A stretch of 64,000 nt of DNA from an uncultured Tenacibaculum sp. (GTDB lineage: Bacteria > Bacteroidota > Bacteroidia > Flavobacteriales > Flavobacteriaceae). How positions within the stretch are numbered: position 1 is the first letter of the stretch; each line of letters starts with the position of its first letter. The notes beneath the pieces were generated by a model. It was not told the DNA's origin. It was given only the letters and a program-made list of their open reading frames with translations, and searched no databases. Shown in pieces: positions 44,940 through 53,353 of this stretch. The position numbers and the translations under genes were made by a program. The DNA lies in contig NZ_CANMMT010000001.1 of assembly GCF_947499065.1 (NCBI RefSeq), positions 829,108-893,107 of the forward strand, read 5' to 3'.

Positions 44940-46301
44940 ATGGCTAAAACCAAAACAACTTTCTTCTGTCAAAACTGTGGAACACAACATGCGCAATGGG
45001 TAGGGCAATGTAATACTTGTAAAGAATGGAACACTATTGTTGAAGAAGTAATACAGAAAGAAGAAAAAAGAAGCTGGAAAACGCCATCAAACAAACAAAA
45101 AACAACTTCTAAACCTCTTAAAGTGGAAGATATTCAATTGAATCTTGAAGAGCGCGTAGAAACTAAAAATAATGAGTTAGATACGGTATTAGGAGGAGGT
45201 ATTGTTAAAGGAGCAGTTGTTTTGTTAGGAGGAGAGCCAGGTATAGGGAAATCAACATTATTATTACAGATTGCTTTAAAAATTCCTCAAAAAGTATTGT
45301 ATGTTTCAGGAGAGGAGAGTCAATCGCAAATAAAAATGAGAGCAGAACGTTTAGAGGCAAGCAATTCAAATTGCCTAATTCTTACTGAAACAAATACACA
45401 ACAAATATTTAAAAATATAGAAGAGGTTCAGCCAGATGTTTTGGTAATTGATTCTATTCAAACATTACATACAAATACTATAGAAGCATCGCCAGGAAGT
45501 ATTTCGCAAATTAGAGAGACTTCAGCAGAGCTTATAAAGTTTGCCAAAGAAACTTCGACTCCAGTACTATTAATTGGACATATAAATAAAGAAGGTAATA
45601 TTGCAGGACCTAAAATATTAGAGCATATGGTTGATGTAGTATTACAGTTTGAAGGTGATAGAAATCATACCTATCGAATTTTACGTTCTCAAAAAAACCG
45701 TTTTGGATCTACGGCAGAATTAGGAATTTATGAAATGTTGTCTAGTGGATTAAGAGAAGTATCTAATCCTTCAGAAATTTTAATATCAAAAAAAGATGCC
45801 GATTTAAGTGGAACCGCAATTGCTTCAACGCTGGAAGGAATTAGACCGTTAATGATTGAAATTCAAGCTTTGGTTTCTACAGCGGTATATGGAACACCTC
45901 AGCGAACCACTACAGGGTATAATTTAAAACGATTGCATATGATTCTTGCGGTGTTAGAAAAACGAGCAGGTTTTAAATTAGGAGCGAAAGATGTCTTTTT
46001 AAATGTAACAGGTGGTATTCATGTAGATGATCCTGCGATTGATTTGGCAGTAGTAGCAGCTATTTTATCATCAAATCAAGATATGGCGATTAATCCAAAT
46101 GTTTGTTTTGCTGCAGAAGTAGGTCTAGCTGGAGAAATTAGACCAGTATCAAAAATAGATCAACGTATTATAGAGGCTGAAAAATTAGGATACAAAACTT
46201 TTGTTACTTCTAAATATAATAAGATTGCAAGTAGAGACCATTCTATAAAACTAATTTTGGTTAGTAAAATAGAAGAGGCTTTTGCTACGTTGTTTGCTTA
46301 A
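44940..46301 (+). CDS. radA: DNA repair protein RadA
   Basis: A 453-residue protein with the four-Cys zinc finger at the N-terminus (Cys10, 13, 24, 27), the RecA-like ATPase with Walker A GGEPGIGKST, the RadA signature SQKNRFGSTAELG and the C-terminal Lon-like domain (DLAVVAAILSS near residue 380). It is a branch-migration helicase acting in recombination and repair. Length and motifs are normal. It has its own promoter and is convergent with the lipoprotein gene at 46316. Confidence 0.97.
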   Translation: MAKTKTTFFCQNCGTQHAQWVGQCNTCKEWNTIVEEVIQKEEKRSWKTPSNKQKTTSKPLKVEDIQLNLEERVETKNNELDTVLGGGIVKGAVVLLGGEPGIGKSTLLLQIALKIPQKVLYVSGEESQSQIKMRAERLEASNSNCLILTETNTQQIFKNIEEVQPDVLVIDSIQTLHTNTIEASPGSISQIRETSAELIKFAKETSTPVLLIGHINKEGNIAGPKILEHMVDVVLQFEGDRNHTYRILRSQKNRFGSTAELGIYEMLSSGLREVSNPSEILISKKDADLSGTAIASTLEGIRPLMIEIQALVSTAVYGTPQRTTTGYNLKRLHMILAVLEKRAGFKLGAKDVFLNVTGGIHVDDPAIDLAVVAAILSSNQDMAINPNVCFAAEVGLAGEIRPVSKIDQRIIEAEKLGYKTFVTSKYNKIASRDHSIKLILVSKIEEAFATLFA

Positions 46302-46315
46302 TTAATGTTCGTTTT

Positions 46316-48001
46316 TTATAGATTTATCTTTTCAAGATAATAACCACCTTCAAACATATTAATAGAGATTATTTTGTTTTCGAACAACTCAATAAATAAA
46401 GGAGTTGAGCTTACAGGGTATTTTTGCTCTGTGGTATTGAAATTCCCTTTATTATATGCATAAATACTGTTCATTTTAGGAACGGCAAAATATATTTTAT
46501 TGTTGCTTGATATTTTTGCATCTCCAAAAATACTAGAGTTATTATATTGACCTACTGTGGTTTCACTATGGTTTTGATAGTCAATTTCAGATTGATGACC
46601 AAAATTACTACTGATAAAGTAAGTTTTGTCAGGTGATAAAACAAACAATTTACTGTCGATTCGGGATTTATTAAAAGAAAAATCGATAGAGACATTTTTG
46701 CCACTAACAGAAAGTTTTCTTGTAGCGGAAGAATTTTGGTACTCTAATCCATTCCAAGTTAAATAGAAAAAATAATTATCAAAAGCTTTGAATAATTTTG
46801 AGTTAAGGTGGGTTGTGTAAGAGCCATCTCTGTTTAAAACCGTTTTATTAACTCTATCGTATACAAAACGTCCTCCAGTGGTAACATGATTGTAAAAATG
46901 TTTTTCAATAAATAAAATGTGGTTGTCAATAGGAATTGCAGAAATTATGTTGTGATCGGTGTCTAAATCAATAACTTCTTTTATGTTATAGTCATTTAAG
47001 TTTACAATGTAGATTTTTCCATTTTCACTAGGGATGTATAAGTCTTCAATGTTTTTGTAACTTGCTATTGAGCTATGAAATAGCTTACTGTTTAATTCGA
47101 TTTTCGATTTTATTTCCAGAGTATTGATATCAAAAAACACAATTTCTCCAGCTGGGTTAAGTAAAATAAGCTCATTGTTTTTATAAGGGTTTTTTAAAAT
47201 TTGAGATGGCTTAAAATCAAAACTTCTAGGGTTATTAATAGATAAATAGTTTTTGCTGTAAATTGTCTTTCCATTAATCTTTTTAGAAACTGCGTATAGT
47301 AAATGTTTGTTTTTATGAAGAGCGTCATCTATAAAAAAGTTGTTGTTTTGGTTTTTTATAGGAGTAAAAGGAATTCCGTTTTTTACAATTAAATCACTAG
47401 AAGAATTAGAAATAGTGTAGTTTGTTTTATAAATATGAACTGTATATTCATTAAAATTCATGTTCTCGTCTTTTTCCCAAAGAATTTTTAGAGTACCATC
47501 GTTTTGTTTTTCAAGAGAAATTATTTCAAATGATAAATGAACATTTTCATGTGATTTATGGTTTATGCTTATTGTACTTTTAATAGTATCCTCATCGTCT
47601 AAATATTCTGTAACTACAGCGTAACCAATAAATGAGTTAAAAGGAATATTGGAGTCTGTAAAACTATTGAGAAGATGATTGTCTATTTCTTTAATAAGTT
47701 CCCCAGAAAAAACAATTTTATTTGGAGTAAAGTAAGTGTTGTTATGTGAATCTAATCTATAAATTTTATACTTTAAAAATTTTTTAATTATTACTGGTTT
47801 CCATTGTAATGCTATGATATTATTAGTTTCGGTTAAACTAATTAACTCTGTTTGTGGATTGAAAATAGCATTGTCAGGAATTAGTACTTTATCTTCGTTT
47901 TTTGAACAATTTGCAAGGATTAAGAAGGTGAAGATTAGTGTGTAATACTTGATTGTACTTGAAAATGAGTAAAATGATAGGTTGTTTTCTTTCTTTTTCA
48001 C
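46316..48001 (-). CDS. Large lipoprotein with Fn3-like and propeller-like parts
   Basis: A 561-residue lipoprotein whose signal is late (ILANC near residue 32) after a basic start. Residues about 48-260 look like two fibronectin-III-type domains (NNIIALQWKPVIIKKFLKYK; LKILWEKDENMNFNEYTV). Residues about 265-560 contain repeated blade-like beta units (KIYIVNLNDYNIKEVIDLDTD) suggesting a YncE/WD-like propeller. No catalytic motif is visible. Such proteins often bind ligands or other proteins at the surface. It is a single gene with a -7 box upstream; the Met at codon 1 is kept since later starts would cut the signal. Confidence 0.75.
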   Translation of the reverse strand: MKKKENNLSFYSFSSTIKYYTLIFTFLILANCSKNEDKVLIPDNAIFNPQTELISLTETNNIIALQWKPVIIKKFLKYKIYRLDSHNNTYFTPNKIVFSGELIKEIDNHLLNSFTDSNIPFNSFIGYAVVTEYLDDEDTIKSTISINHKSHENVHLSFEIISLEKQNDGTLKILWEKDENMNFNEYTVHIYKTNYTISNSSSDLIVKNGIPFTPIKNQNNNFFIDDALHKNKHLLYAVSKKINGKTIYSKNYLSINNPRSFDFKPSQILKNPYKNNELILLNPAGEIVFFDINTLEIKSKIELNSKLFHSSIASYKNIEDLYIPSENGKIYIVNLNDYNIKEVIDLDTDHNIISAIPIDNHILFIEKHFYNHVTTGGRFVYDRVNKTVLNRDGSYTTHLNSKLFKAFDNYFFYLTWNGLEYQNSSATRKLSVSGKNVSIDFSFNKSRIDSKLFVLSPDKTYFISSNFGHQSEIDYQNHSETTVGQYNNSSIFGDAKISSNNKIYFAVPKMNSIYAYNKGNFNTTEQKYPVSSTPLFIELFENKIISINMFEGGYYLEKINL

Positions 48002-48015
48002 AATTTAATTTTTCA

Positions 48016-48023
48016 CAAAATTA
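48016..48023 (-). promoter_or_regulatory. Bacteroidota -7 promoter box of the propeller lipoprotein
   Basis: TAATTTTG on the minus strand, an exact TAnnTTTG match, 15 bases before the ATG at 48001. Confidence 0.6.
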
Positions 48024-48209
48024 AGTTTTTGTGGTTGCTACTCCAAGTAAAATAAAGAAAGTTTTAATAGTTTGTTTATGTGAAATAAATACTGATTTTT
48101 AATTTAGATAAATGAAACTACATCAAAAGGATTTTACCCAATGATTGATTATTTGGAGGCTAAACTATAAGATTCAGAAAAAGTAATCAAACTCAATTTT
48201 GTAAATAAA

Positions 48210-48242
48210 AAAACTCTTACGCATTGTAAGAGTTTTTCTATA
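48210..48242 (-). terminator. Terminator of the arsM operon
   Basis: AAAAACTCTTAC and GTAAGAGTTTTT form a perfect stem around GCATT. It lies 16 bases after the arsM stop on the minus strand. Confidence 0.85.
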
Positions 48243-48255
48243 GTTATAAGGTTTC

Positions 48256-49224
48256 TTAACAGCATCCACCACCATCATAGTGATAAGTAGATTCTGAGAA
48301 ATAAATATCATCTCTGCCTAAAGCTTGTAAAGCAGCAGCAGTTTTATCGCAAATAGCTAATGGTTGATTTTTTAATAATGTATGTCCAGCTCCATCATCA
48401 AAATAATCTTCATCACCGTAATAAATAGCAGCTTTTCCTGTAAATACACAAGGACCATCTTCTGGCATTGGATCTTTGATAGCTGCTACTTCAATAGATT
48501 CAATGTAAATTAACTCATCAGTTGGATAATTCTTAGGGTCTAAAATTCTATAAGGTTTTCTTGCTCTAATTTCAATAGTTCCAAAACCTGCATCAGTCAA
48601 CATTTTTACATATTCAGCAATAGGTAAGCTTCCACTTAAACAAAGGGCACGTAAACGCTCGTCGTTACGTAAAGTTTCGTTCATAGGTTGCTCACATGTA
48701 GGGTCGCTCATTACTAAACGCCCGTGTGGTTTTAAAACACGATACATTTCAGCAATAGCTTTCTTTAAATCTTCAGTTTTAAAGATATTAAATAAGCAGT
48801 TTTGTGCAGCTACATCAATAGAATTGTCTTCTACAGGTAGATTTAAGGCGTCTCCTTTGCGTAAATCAACAAACTCACTTTTAAACCAATCGTTTTGCTC
48901 TTCAGCAACTTTGAAGTTTTTGCGAGATGCTTCAAGCATTTCATCTACTACATCTAATCCTATAACACCACCTTTGTTTCTGTTGAAATAAGAAAACTGT
49001 AATAGTTCCATTCCACCACCAACTCCTACGTATAACATTTTAGGATTATTGGTTAAATCACGTGCATGTACTGTAGAACCACAACCGTAGTTCATTTCTT
49101 GCATAATACGTGGAATTTTTAATCCAGGTAATTCCCATATTGGATTGGTAGTACAGCATAAACCAACATCAGGTGTTAGTGCAGCTTCTTTGTATACATT
49201 ATGTGTTGTATCTAAATAACTCAT
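48256..49224 (-). CDS. arsM: Arsenosugar-type arsenite methyltransferase ArsM
   Basis: A 322-residue SAM-dependent methyltransferase. Cys pairs at the start (VGLCC, Cys23-Cys24) and further cysteines in the core (SDPTCEQP, ALCLSG) can bind As(III). The SAM motif is LYVGVGGGMELL, followed by GDALNLPVEDNSID. The C-terminus ends GGGCC. By family (the arsenosugar ArsM subgroup), it methylates arsenite to dimethylarsenite. It overlaps doxX by 4 bases and ends the operon with rhodanese, glycosyltransferase, PNP and DoxX genes, which fits its placement in the arsenosugar route with ArsS. Confidence 0.93.
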   Translation of the reverse strand: MSYLDTTHNVYKEAALTPDVGLCCTTNPIWELPGLKIPRIMQEMNYGCGSTVHARDLTNNPKMLYVGVGGGMELLQFSYFNRNKGGVIGLDVVDEMLEASRKNFKVAEEQNDWFKSEFVDLRKGDALNLPVEDNSIDVAAQNCLFNIFKTEDLKKAIAEMYRVLKPHGRLVMSDPTCEQPMNETLRNDERLRALCLSGSLPIAEYVKMLTDAGFGTIEIRARKPYRILDPKNYPTDELIYIESIEVAAIKDPMPEDGPCVFTGKAAIYYGDEDYFDDGAGHTLLKNQPLAICDKTAAALQALGRDDIYFSESTYHYDGGGCC

Positions 49225-49649
49225 TTTTGTTTTTTTAATTTAGTGTCGATGAATGCATCAACAGAAAAAATATCTAATTCACGGGGTAGTATTAATAAAC
49301 TTACTAAAAGTATAGTTCTGTACATTACATGAGATAAGTCCCAAATAGGTTCCTTTAATCCATGTCCAATTGTTACGATAACTAAAATACTAGCTAAAGC
49401 ATATAAAGCATAGTCTCTTTTAAAGCCAATAACTAACAAAAAACCAGCAATTAATTCAATAATAGAAGTATAATATGCTGTAAATAACAATAAAAAATCT
49501 GGAAGTAAATCGCCATAACTAGCTAAGAAAAAGTTTTTATAAACTGCGTCTAATCCAAATTTAAACACTTTACCAAATCCTTGAAAAAAGAAAATGAATC
49601 CAAGAATCAAACGGATGGTTGTTATTGCTATTTGTTTATTTTTTTGCAT
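49221..49649 (-). CDS. DoxX family membrane protein
   Basis: A 142-residue protein with four membrane helices. The start TTIRLILGFIFFFQGFGKVFKFG matches the DoxX family, whose role here is unclear. In arsenosugar loci it recurs between PNP and ArsM and may aid membrane transfer or redox handling of arsenic species. It overlaps arsM by 4 bases and shares one base with the PNP gene, so it belongs firmly to the operon. Confidence 0.87.
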   Translation of the reverse strand: MQKNKQIAITTIRLILGFIFFFQGFGKVFKFGLDAVYKNFFLASYGDLLPDFLLLFTAYYTSIIELIAGFLLVIGFKRDYALYALASILVIVTIGHGLKEPIWDLSHVMYRTILLVSLLILPRELDIFSVDAFIDTKLKKQK

Positions 49650-50470
49650 TAAATGTTTTTAACTAATTCTTTAAATAAGGTAATCATTTTAGGTTCTGCT
49701 TGCCCGGCTATTGCAATGATTTCTGCAATATCGACAGGTTGTAAATTTTTAGGGTCACACTCATCTGTCAATACAGAAATTGCTGCACAAGGCAAGTCTA
49801 GTTGTTTAGCTACAATTACTTCAGGAACTGTGCTCATACCAACAGCGTCAGCTTCTAATATTTGTAACATTCTGTATTCAGCTCTGGTTTCTAATTGAGG
49901 GCCTACAACACTAGCATATGTACCTTCATGCAATTGTATGTCGTTAGTTTTTGCGATATCTTTCAATAAAGCATTAATTTTTTTCGAATACGGCTCTAGC
50001 ATGTCAGCAAAAATATTTCCAAACTCGTTAGCGCCTTTAAAAGCTAATGGCGATCCACCTTGTAAATTGATATGATCTTCAAGTAACATTAAATCTCCTT
50101 TTTTATAAGAAAGATTAACGGCTCCAGCAGCATTTGAAACTAATAAAGTTTGAATTCCTAAAGCATGCATTGTACGAATACCATAAGTTACTTCCCATAA
50201 GTTATAACCTTCGTATACATGGAAACGTCCAGACATAACCAATACTTTTTTTCCAGATAAATCACCATAAATTAATTTTCCAGAGTGAAACTCAACAGTA
50301 GCTTGAGGAAAGTGTGGAATTTCTGAATAAGGAACTTCATGCTCTATTTCAATTTCATCTACTAGTTTACCTAAACCAGTACCTAATACAATTCCTATTT
50401 GTGGGTTTGTTATTCCTTTATTTTGAAGAAACTCTTGCGTTTCTTGTAAATCTAATTGTTTTTTTAGCAT
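49649..50470 (-). CDS. Purine-nucleoside phosphorylase
   Basis: A 273-residue trimeric-type (PNP class II) enzyme with GIVLGTGLGKLVDEI, VMSGRFHVYEGY, the phosphate-binding VSNAAGAVNLSYKKGDLMLLEDHIN and GTYASVVGPQLETRAEYRML. It splits purine nucleosides with phosphate. In this operon it could remove adenine from the ArsS product (5'-deoxy-5'-dimethylarsinoyl-adenosine) so that a sugar acceptor can be attached; that role is inferred from context. A general salvage role is also possible. Confidence 0.93.
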   Translation of the reverse strand: MLKKQLDLQETQEFLQNKGITNPQIGIVLGTGLGKLVDEIEIEHEVPYSEIPHFPQATVEFHSGKLIYGDLSGKKVLVMSGRFHVYEGYNLWEVTYGIRTMHALGIQTLLVSNAAGAVNLSYKKGDLMLLEDHINLQGGSPLAFKGANEFGNIFADMLEPYSKKINALLKDIAKTNDIQLHEGTYASVVGPQLETRAEYRMLQILEADAVGMSTVPEVIVAKQLDLPCAAISVLTDECDPKNLQPVDIAEIIAIAGQAEPKMITLFKELVKNI

Positions 50471-50533
50471 TTTGATTTTATGTTTGTCGTTACGATGTAC
50501 AAAGTATTTCCTTTATACTGTTCGAAATAGTTT

Positions 50534-51133
50534 TTATAAAAATTGTTCGAACGCAGGGTTACCTTTAATGTCATTAAAAACATCTACATCGTTTAAGGTT
50601 TCTAACAAATGTACTGAAACGTTTTGTAAATCGTTTAAAGTGTCTTGTCTTACGGTAGAAGTGCCCCAAGCTTTGTTTTTAAATACTTCAGAATGTAGTT
50701 CTTTCATTCCTAAGAGATAGTATCCGCCATCTTCGGCAGGGCCTATGACAATATCATTTGAATTTAATTTTTCAAAGGCTTCATTAATATGATTTGGCTT
50801 TAAATCGTATAAATCACTTCCAATGATTAAAACCTTTTCATAATTTTTGTCGAAAGCTTCTTGAAAAGCGTTCTTCATTCGTATACCTAAATCATCACCG
50901 TTTTGTTGACGTTTTTGATAATTCGAAGCATCCCAAATATCATTGTTTCTAACTTTTACTGAATAATAAACGGCTTTATCACAGTTTAAATCTTGTGTAA
51001 CCTCTTTAGTGTGGTTCAACAAGAATTTATAAATGTTTAGTGCAGATTCGTCGCCAATTGTTTTTGCTAAACGTGTTTTAACTTTTCCTAGTTCTGGGTT
51101 TCTAGTGAAGATTAATAGTAAGTTTTTACTCAT
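50534..51133 (-). CDS. TIGR04282-type arsenosugar glycosyltransferase
   Basis: With the start at 51133 the protein has 199 residues and begins with the family-like LLLIFTRNPELGKVKTRLAKTIGD. LIIGSDLYDLKP (DxD-like site) and IGPAEDGGYYLLGM follow, typical of the DUF2064/TIGR04282 glycosyltransferase group. The frame is open to 51328, but the extra 65 residues are read in the rhodanese gene and look non-native. It overlaps that gene by 8 bases. It would attach a sugar or glycerol-linked group to the arsenic-ribose in arsenosugar synthesis. Confidence 0.9.
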   Translation of the reverse strand: MSKNLLLIFTRNPELGKVKTRLAKTIGDESALNIYKFLLNHTKEVTQDLNCDKAVYYSVKVRNNDIWDASNYQKRQQNGDDLGIRMKNAFQEAFDKNYEKVLIIGSDLYDLKPNHINEAFEKLNSNDIVIGPAEDGGYYLLGMKELHSEVFKNKAWGTSTVRQDTLNDLQNVSVHLLETLNDVDVFNDIKGNPAFEQFL

Positions 51134-51668
51134 AAATTTTTTCTCCTTTATGTAACCACTTTCCCCATTCTTTATTAAAGGCGTGGATTTTTGTAGTAGG
51201 TTTATTTTCTTTATTAACAACAGTGTTGTTTTGGTTTTTCCATTCAAAAATACCACCGTATAAATTATAAATATTTGAAAAACCAGCATTACGTAGCTTT
51301 TCGGCAATATCTTCAGAACGAATTCCAAGTGAGCAGTATACTACGATTTTAGTGTTTTTGTCTTCTGGAAGCTTTTTTAAGGTGTTTTCTAAGTTAAAAA
51401 AGTCATATCCAACACAAATAGCATTTTTAAGATGGCTTATAGCAAATTCTTTAGGTTCACGAGCGTCTAGTAAAATTGCTTTTTGGTCTTTAGCTAAGTC
51501 ATTTACAGAAATATAAGGAATGCTTTCAGTATTGTGTTTTTTTAATAATTGCTTTAAGTTTTGTTGAGAGAAACAATTCATTGAAAATAACAGGCAGAAT
51601 AATAAAGTATGTTTTACATTTGCTGCTTTTAAAAACTGAAATTGATATGAAAAAAACTTTAAAAACAT
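51126..51668 (-). CDS. Rhodanese-like protein, exported
   Basis: A rhodanese domain (about residues 48-160) with active-site Cys112 in YCSLGIRS follows a signal-like hydrophobic region (HTLLFCLLFSMNCFSQ). The first ATG (51668) puts about 19 residues before that region. No ATG, GTG or TTG lies nearer in frame, so the start is unsure. The gene heads the operon leading through glycosyltransferase, PNP and DoxX to ArsM. It may deliver sulfur or reduce an arsenic intermediate; thio-arsenosugars are known. The 5' end overlaps a plus-strand lipoprotein gene by 22 bases. Confidence 0.82.
   Translation of the reverse strand: MFLKFFSYQFQFLKAANVKHTLLFCLLFSMNCFSQQNLKQLLKKHNTESIPYISVNDLAKDQKAILLDAREPKEFAISHLKNAICVGYDFFNLENTLKKLPEDKNTKIVVYCSLGIRSEDIAEKLRNAGFSNIYNLYGGIFEWKNQNNTVVNKENKPTTKIHAFNKEWGKWLHKGEKIYE
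51615..51622 (+). promoter_or_regulatory. Bacteroidota -7 promoter box of the small lipoprotein
   Basis: TACATTTG, an exact TAnnTTTG match, ends 24 bases before the ATG at 51647. It lies inside the opposite-strand rhodanese gene. Confidence 0.55.
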
Positions 51669-51802
51669 TATTTTTATTATTGGTTGTCTTTACATTACAG
51701 TCTTGCGAAGAAGAAGTTCCTTGCAAAGGTAAAACAACAACCTATACTTTACCAGATGGATCAACAAGAACTATAGAAGGACCTTGTTTTGAAAATATTT
51801 AA
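51647..51802 (+). CDS. Small lipoprotein (51 residues) inside the arsenosugar locus
   Basis: With the start at 51647 the protein is a 51-residue lipoprotein (TLQSC, about Cys20) with a short mature part (CEEEVPCKGKTTTYTLPDGS). The frame is open further upstream to 51581, but that part lacks signal features. The exact -7 box at 51615-51622 also supports the shorter form. It ends at a strong shared terminator. The two cysteines in the mature part (Cys27 and Cys48, approximately) could form a disulfide or bind a thiophilic metal. A role in arsenic handling is only a guess from position. Confidence 0.65.
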   Translation: MKKTLKTLFLLLVVFTLQSCEEEVPCKGKTTTYTLPDGSTRTIEGPCFENI

Positions 51803-51808
51803 AATGAT

Positions 51809-51838
51809 GAAAAGTTCCCTGTTAAGGGAACTTTTTAT
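51809..51838. terminator. Bidirectional terminator between lipoprotein and arsS
   Basis: AAAGTTCCCT and AGGGAACTTT form a perfect 10-base stem around GTTA with flanking A- and T-runs. It closes both convergent genes. Confidence 0.85.
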
Positions 51839-51841
51839 ATG

Positions 51842-52894
51842 TTAAGCAACAGTACCTTGACAACTACTTCCTGCACCGGCGGTACATCCGTAGCAATGTT
51901 GGTTAATAATAATATTTCTGTTTTGAATAAGCTCTTCGTTGTATTCTGAAATATGTTTTACTTTGCTATCTACTTTTAAATTTAACATTTGGTTAAAGTC
52001 ACAATCGTACAAATAACCATCCCAGCTTATAGATAATGTGTTGGTACACATTACATTTTCTACTGCCATAGGATTGTATGCTTCTACCAATGCATACATA
52101 TAATCTTCATAGTTTTCAGAAGCAATTAAATAATCTAAAAATCTACTAATAGGTAAATTTGTAATGGCGAATAAGCTGTTAAAATCAATGTTGAAATCTT
52201 CTTTTAAAGCTTTTTTAAAGTCAGACTCTAAAGCAGCTTGATCTCCAGGTAAAAATGCTCCAGAAGGATTGTATACTAAATCGAGTTTTAAGTTAGTTCC
52301 TTCAATACCATAACCAACATCATTTAGCATTTGAAGAGCTTTTATAGATTTGTCAAAAACACCATCACCACGTTGTTTATCGGTTTTTCCACGAGTCCAA
52401 TGTGGCATTGAAGATACTACGTGAACGTTATGTTTTTTAAAGAAATCAGGTAAGTCGTAAAACTTTTTATTAGCTCTAATAATAGTTAGGTTAGAACGTA
52501 CAATAAAATCTTTAATTCCAGCTTTTGAAGCTTCTTCAACAAACCACCTAAAGTTAGGATTCATTTCAGGGGCGCCACCAGTTAAGTCTAACGTATGAGC
52601 ACCAGTAGTTTTTATAACATCTAAACATTGCTGCATGGTTTCTTTGGTCATAATTTCTTTACGATCAGGACCAGCGTCAACATGACAATGTGCACAAACC
52701 TGATTACACATATATCCTAAATTAATTTGTAAGATTTCTAATTTATTAGGACGTAGTGGAAACTGATTTGTTTCTTTTATTTTTTTAGCGAATGTAGGTA
52801 GTTCACCGTCAGCGAAAATTCCATTTGATAAAATTTCTAACTGACGTTGAGTGTTTGCTAAATCGTTATTTCTTGCTAAAAGCGATTTCTTCAT
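51842..52894 (-). CDS. arsS: Arsenosugar biosynthesis radical SAM protein ArsS
   Basis: A 350-residue radical SAM enzyme. The [4Fe-4S] motif CxxxCxxC is Cys63, Cys67 and Cys70 in NLGYMCNQVCAHCH, followed by DAGPDRKEIM and LDLTGGAPEMNPNF (SAM-binding GGE-like). The C-terminus has Cys334, Cys337 and Cys345, probably an auxiliary cluster or arsenic site. By family, it moves a 5'-deoxyadenosyl group from SAM to dimethylarsenite, giving the nucleoside precursor of arsenosugars. It is read separately from arsM: a plus-strand gene and a terminator lie between them. Confidence 0.93.
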   Translation of the reverse strand: MKKSLLARNNDLANTQRQLEILSNGIFADGELPTFAKKIKETNQFPLRPNKLEILQINLGYMCNQVCAHCHVDAGPDRKEIMTKETMQQCLDVIKTTGAHTLDLTGGAPEMNPNFRWFVEEASKAGIKDFIVRSNLTIIRANKKFYDLPDFFKKHNVHVVSSMPHWTRGKTDKQRGDGVFDKSIKALQMLNDVGYGIEGTNLKLDLVYNPSGAFLPGDQAALESDFKKALKEDFNIDFNSLFAITNLPISRFLDYLIASENYEDYMYALVEAYNPMAVENVMCTNTLSISWDGYLYDCDFNQMLNLKVDSKVKHISEYNEELIQNRNIIINQHCYGCTAGAGSSCQGTVA

Positions 52895-52916
52895 TTGTAT
52901 ATATTATTCTATCAGG

Positions 52917-52961
52917 TCGAGCGCAGTCGAGACCTAAGTAGTATCTCTCGACTGCGCTCGA
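52917..52961. repeat. Perfect 16-base inverted repeat (flavobacterial REP-like element)
   Basis: TCGAGCGCAGTCGAGA (52917-52932) pairs perfectly with TCTCGACTGCGCTCGA (52946-52961) around 13 bases, in the gap between the AhpD-like gene and arsS. Elements of just this kind are scattered widely between flavobacterial genes. It is much richer in G and C than its surroundings and has no T-run, so it is not a simple terminator. Confidence 0.8.
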
Positions 52962-52987
52962 GGAAACATTTTTTGAAGAAGGGATAA

Positions 52988-53323
52988 TTACATTTCTAAT
53001 TTATTCACCTTGTTCATCATTTGAACTCCGTGTACCAAAGTAGCTCCACTTTTTATAGCAGCTCCTACATGAATAGCTTCCATCATTTCTTCTTTGGTAA
53101 TTCCACGTTGTAAACCATCTTTTGTATAGGCATCTATACAGTACGGGCATTGCTCTGTGTGTGCTACAGCCAATGCAATTAAACTTTTTTCTCTTGCGGT
53201 TAAAGCTCCTTCTTCAAATACTTTACCATAATAATCGAAGAACTTGTTTCCAAGTTCTTCACTCCATTCTGTTATTTTTCCAAACTTACGTAAGTCAGCC
53301 GGATCATAATATGTTTTAGACAT
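52988..53323 (-). CDS. Arsenosugar-associated peroxidase-like (AhpD/CMD) protein
   Basis: A 111-residue protein of the carboxymuconolactone decarboxylase/AhpD fold, with the redox CxxC at Cys59 and Cys62 in HTEQCPYCIDAYTKDGL and a later MMEAIHVGAAIKSG helix with a histidine. The small form next to ArsS is the TIGR04169-type protein of arsenosugar loci. It may reduce or hold an arsenic intermediate; the precise role is unknown. It lies between the DUF547 gene (30 bases upstream) and arsS. Confidence 0.9.
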   Translation of the reverse strand: MSKTYYDPADLRKFGKITEWSEELGNKFFDYYGKVFEEGALTAREKSLIALAVAHTEQCPYCIDAYTKDGLQRGITKEEMMEAIHVGAAIKSGATLVHGVQMMNKVNKLEM

Positions 53324-53353
53324 ATGTTTATTTTAAGTTGAAAAATAAAAATA

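Noticed and set aside
51134..51328. 65-residue N-terminal extension of the arsenosugar glycosyltransferase
   Set aside because: The extra stretch is an alternate reading of the rhodanese gene. The true family start LLLIFTRNPELGK follows the ATG at 51133.
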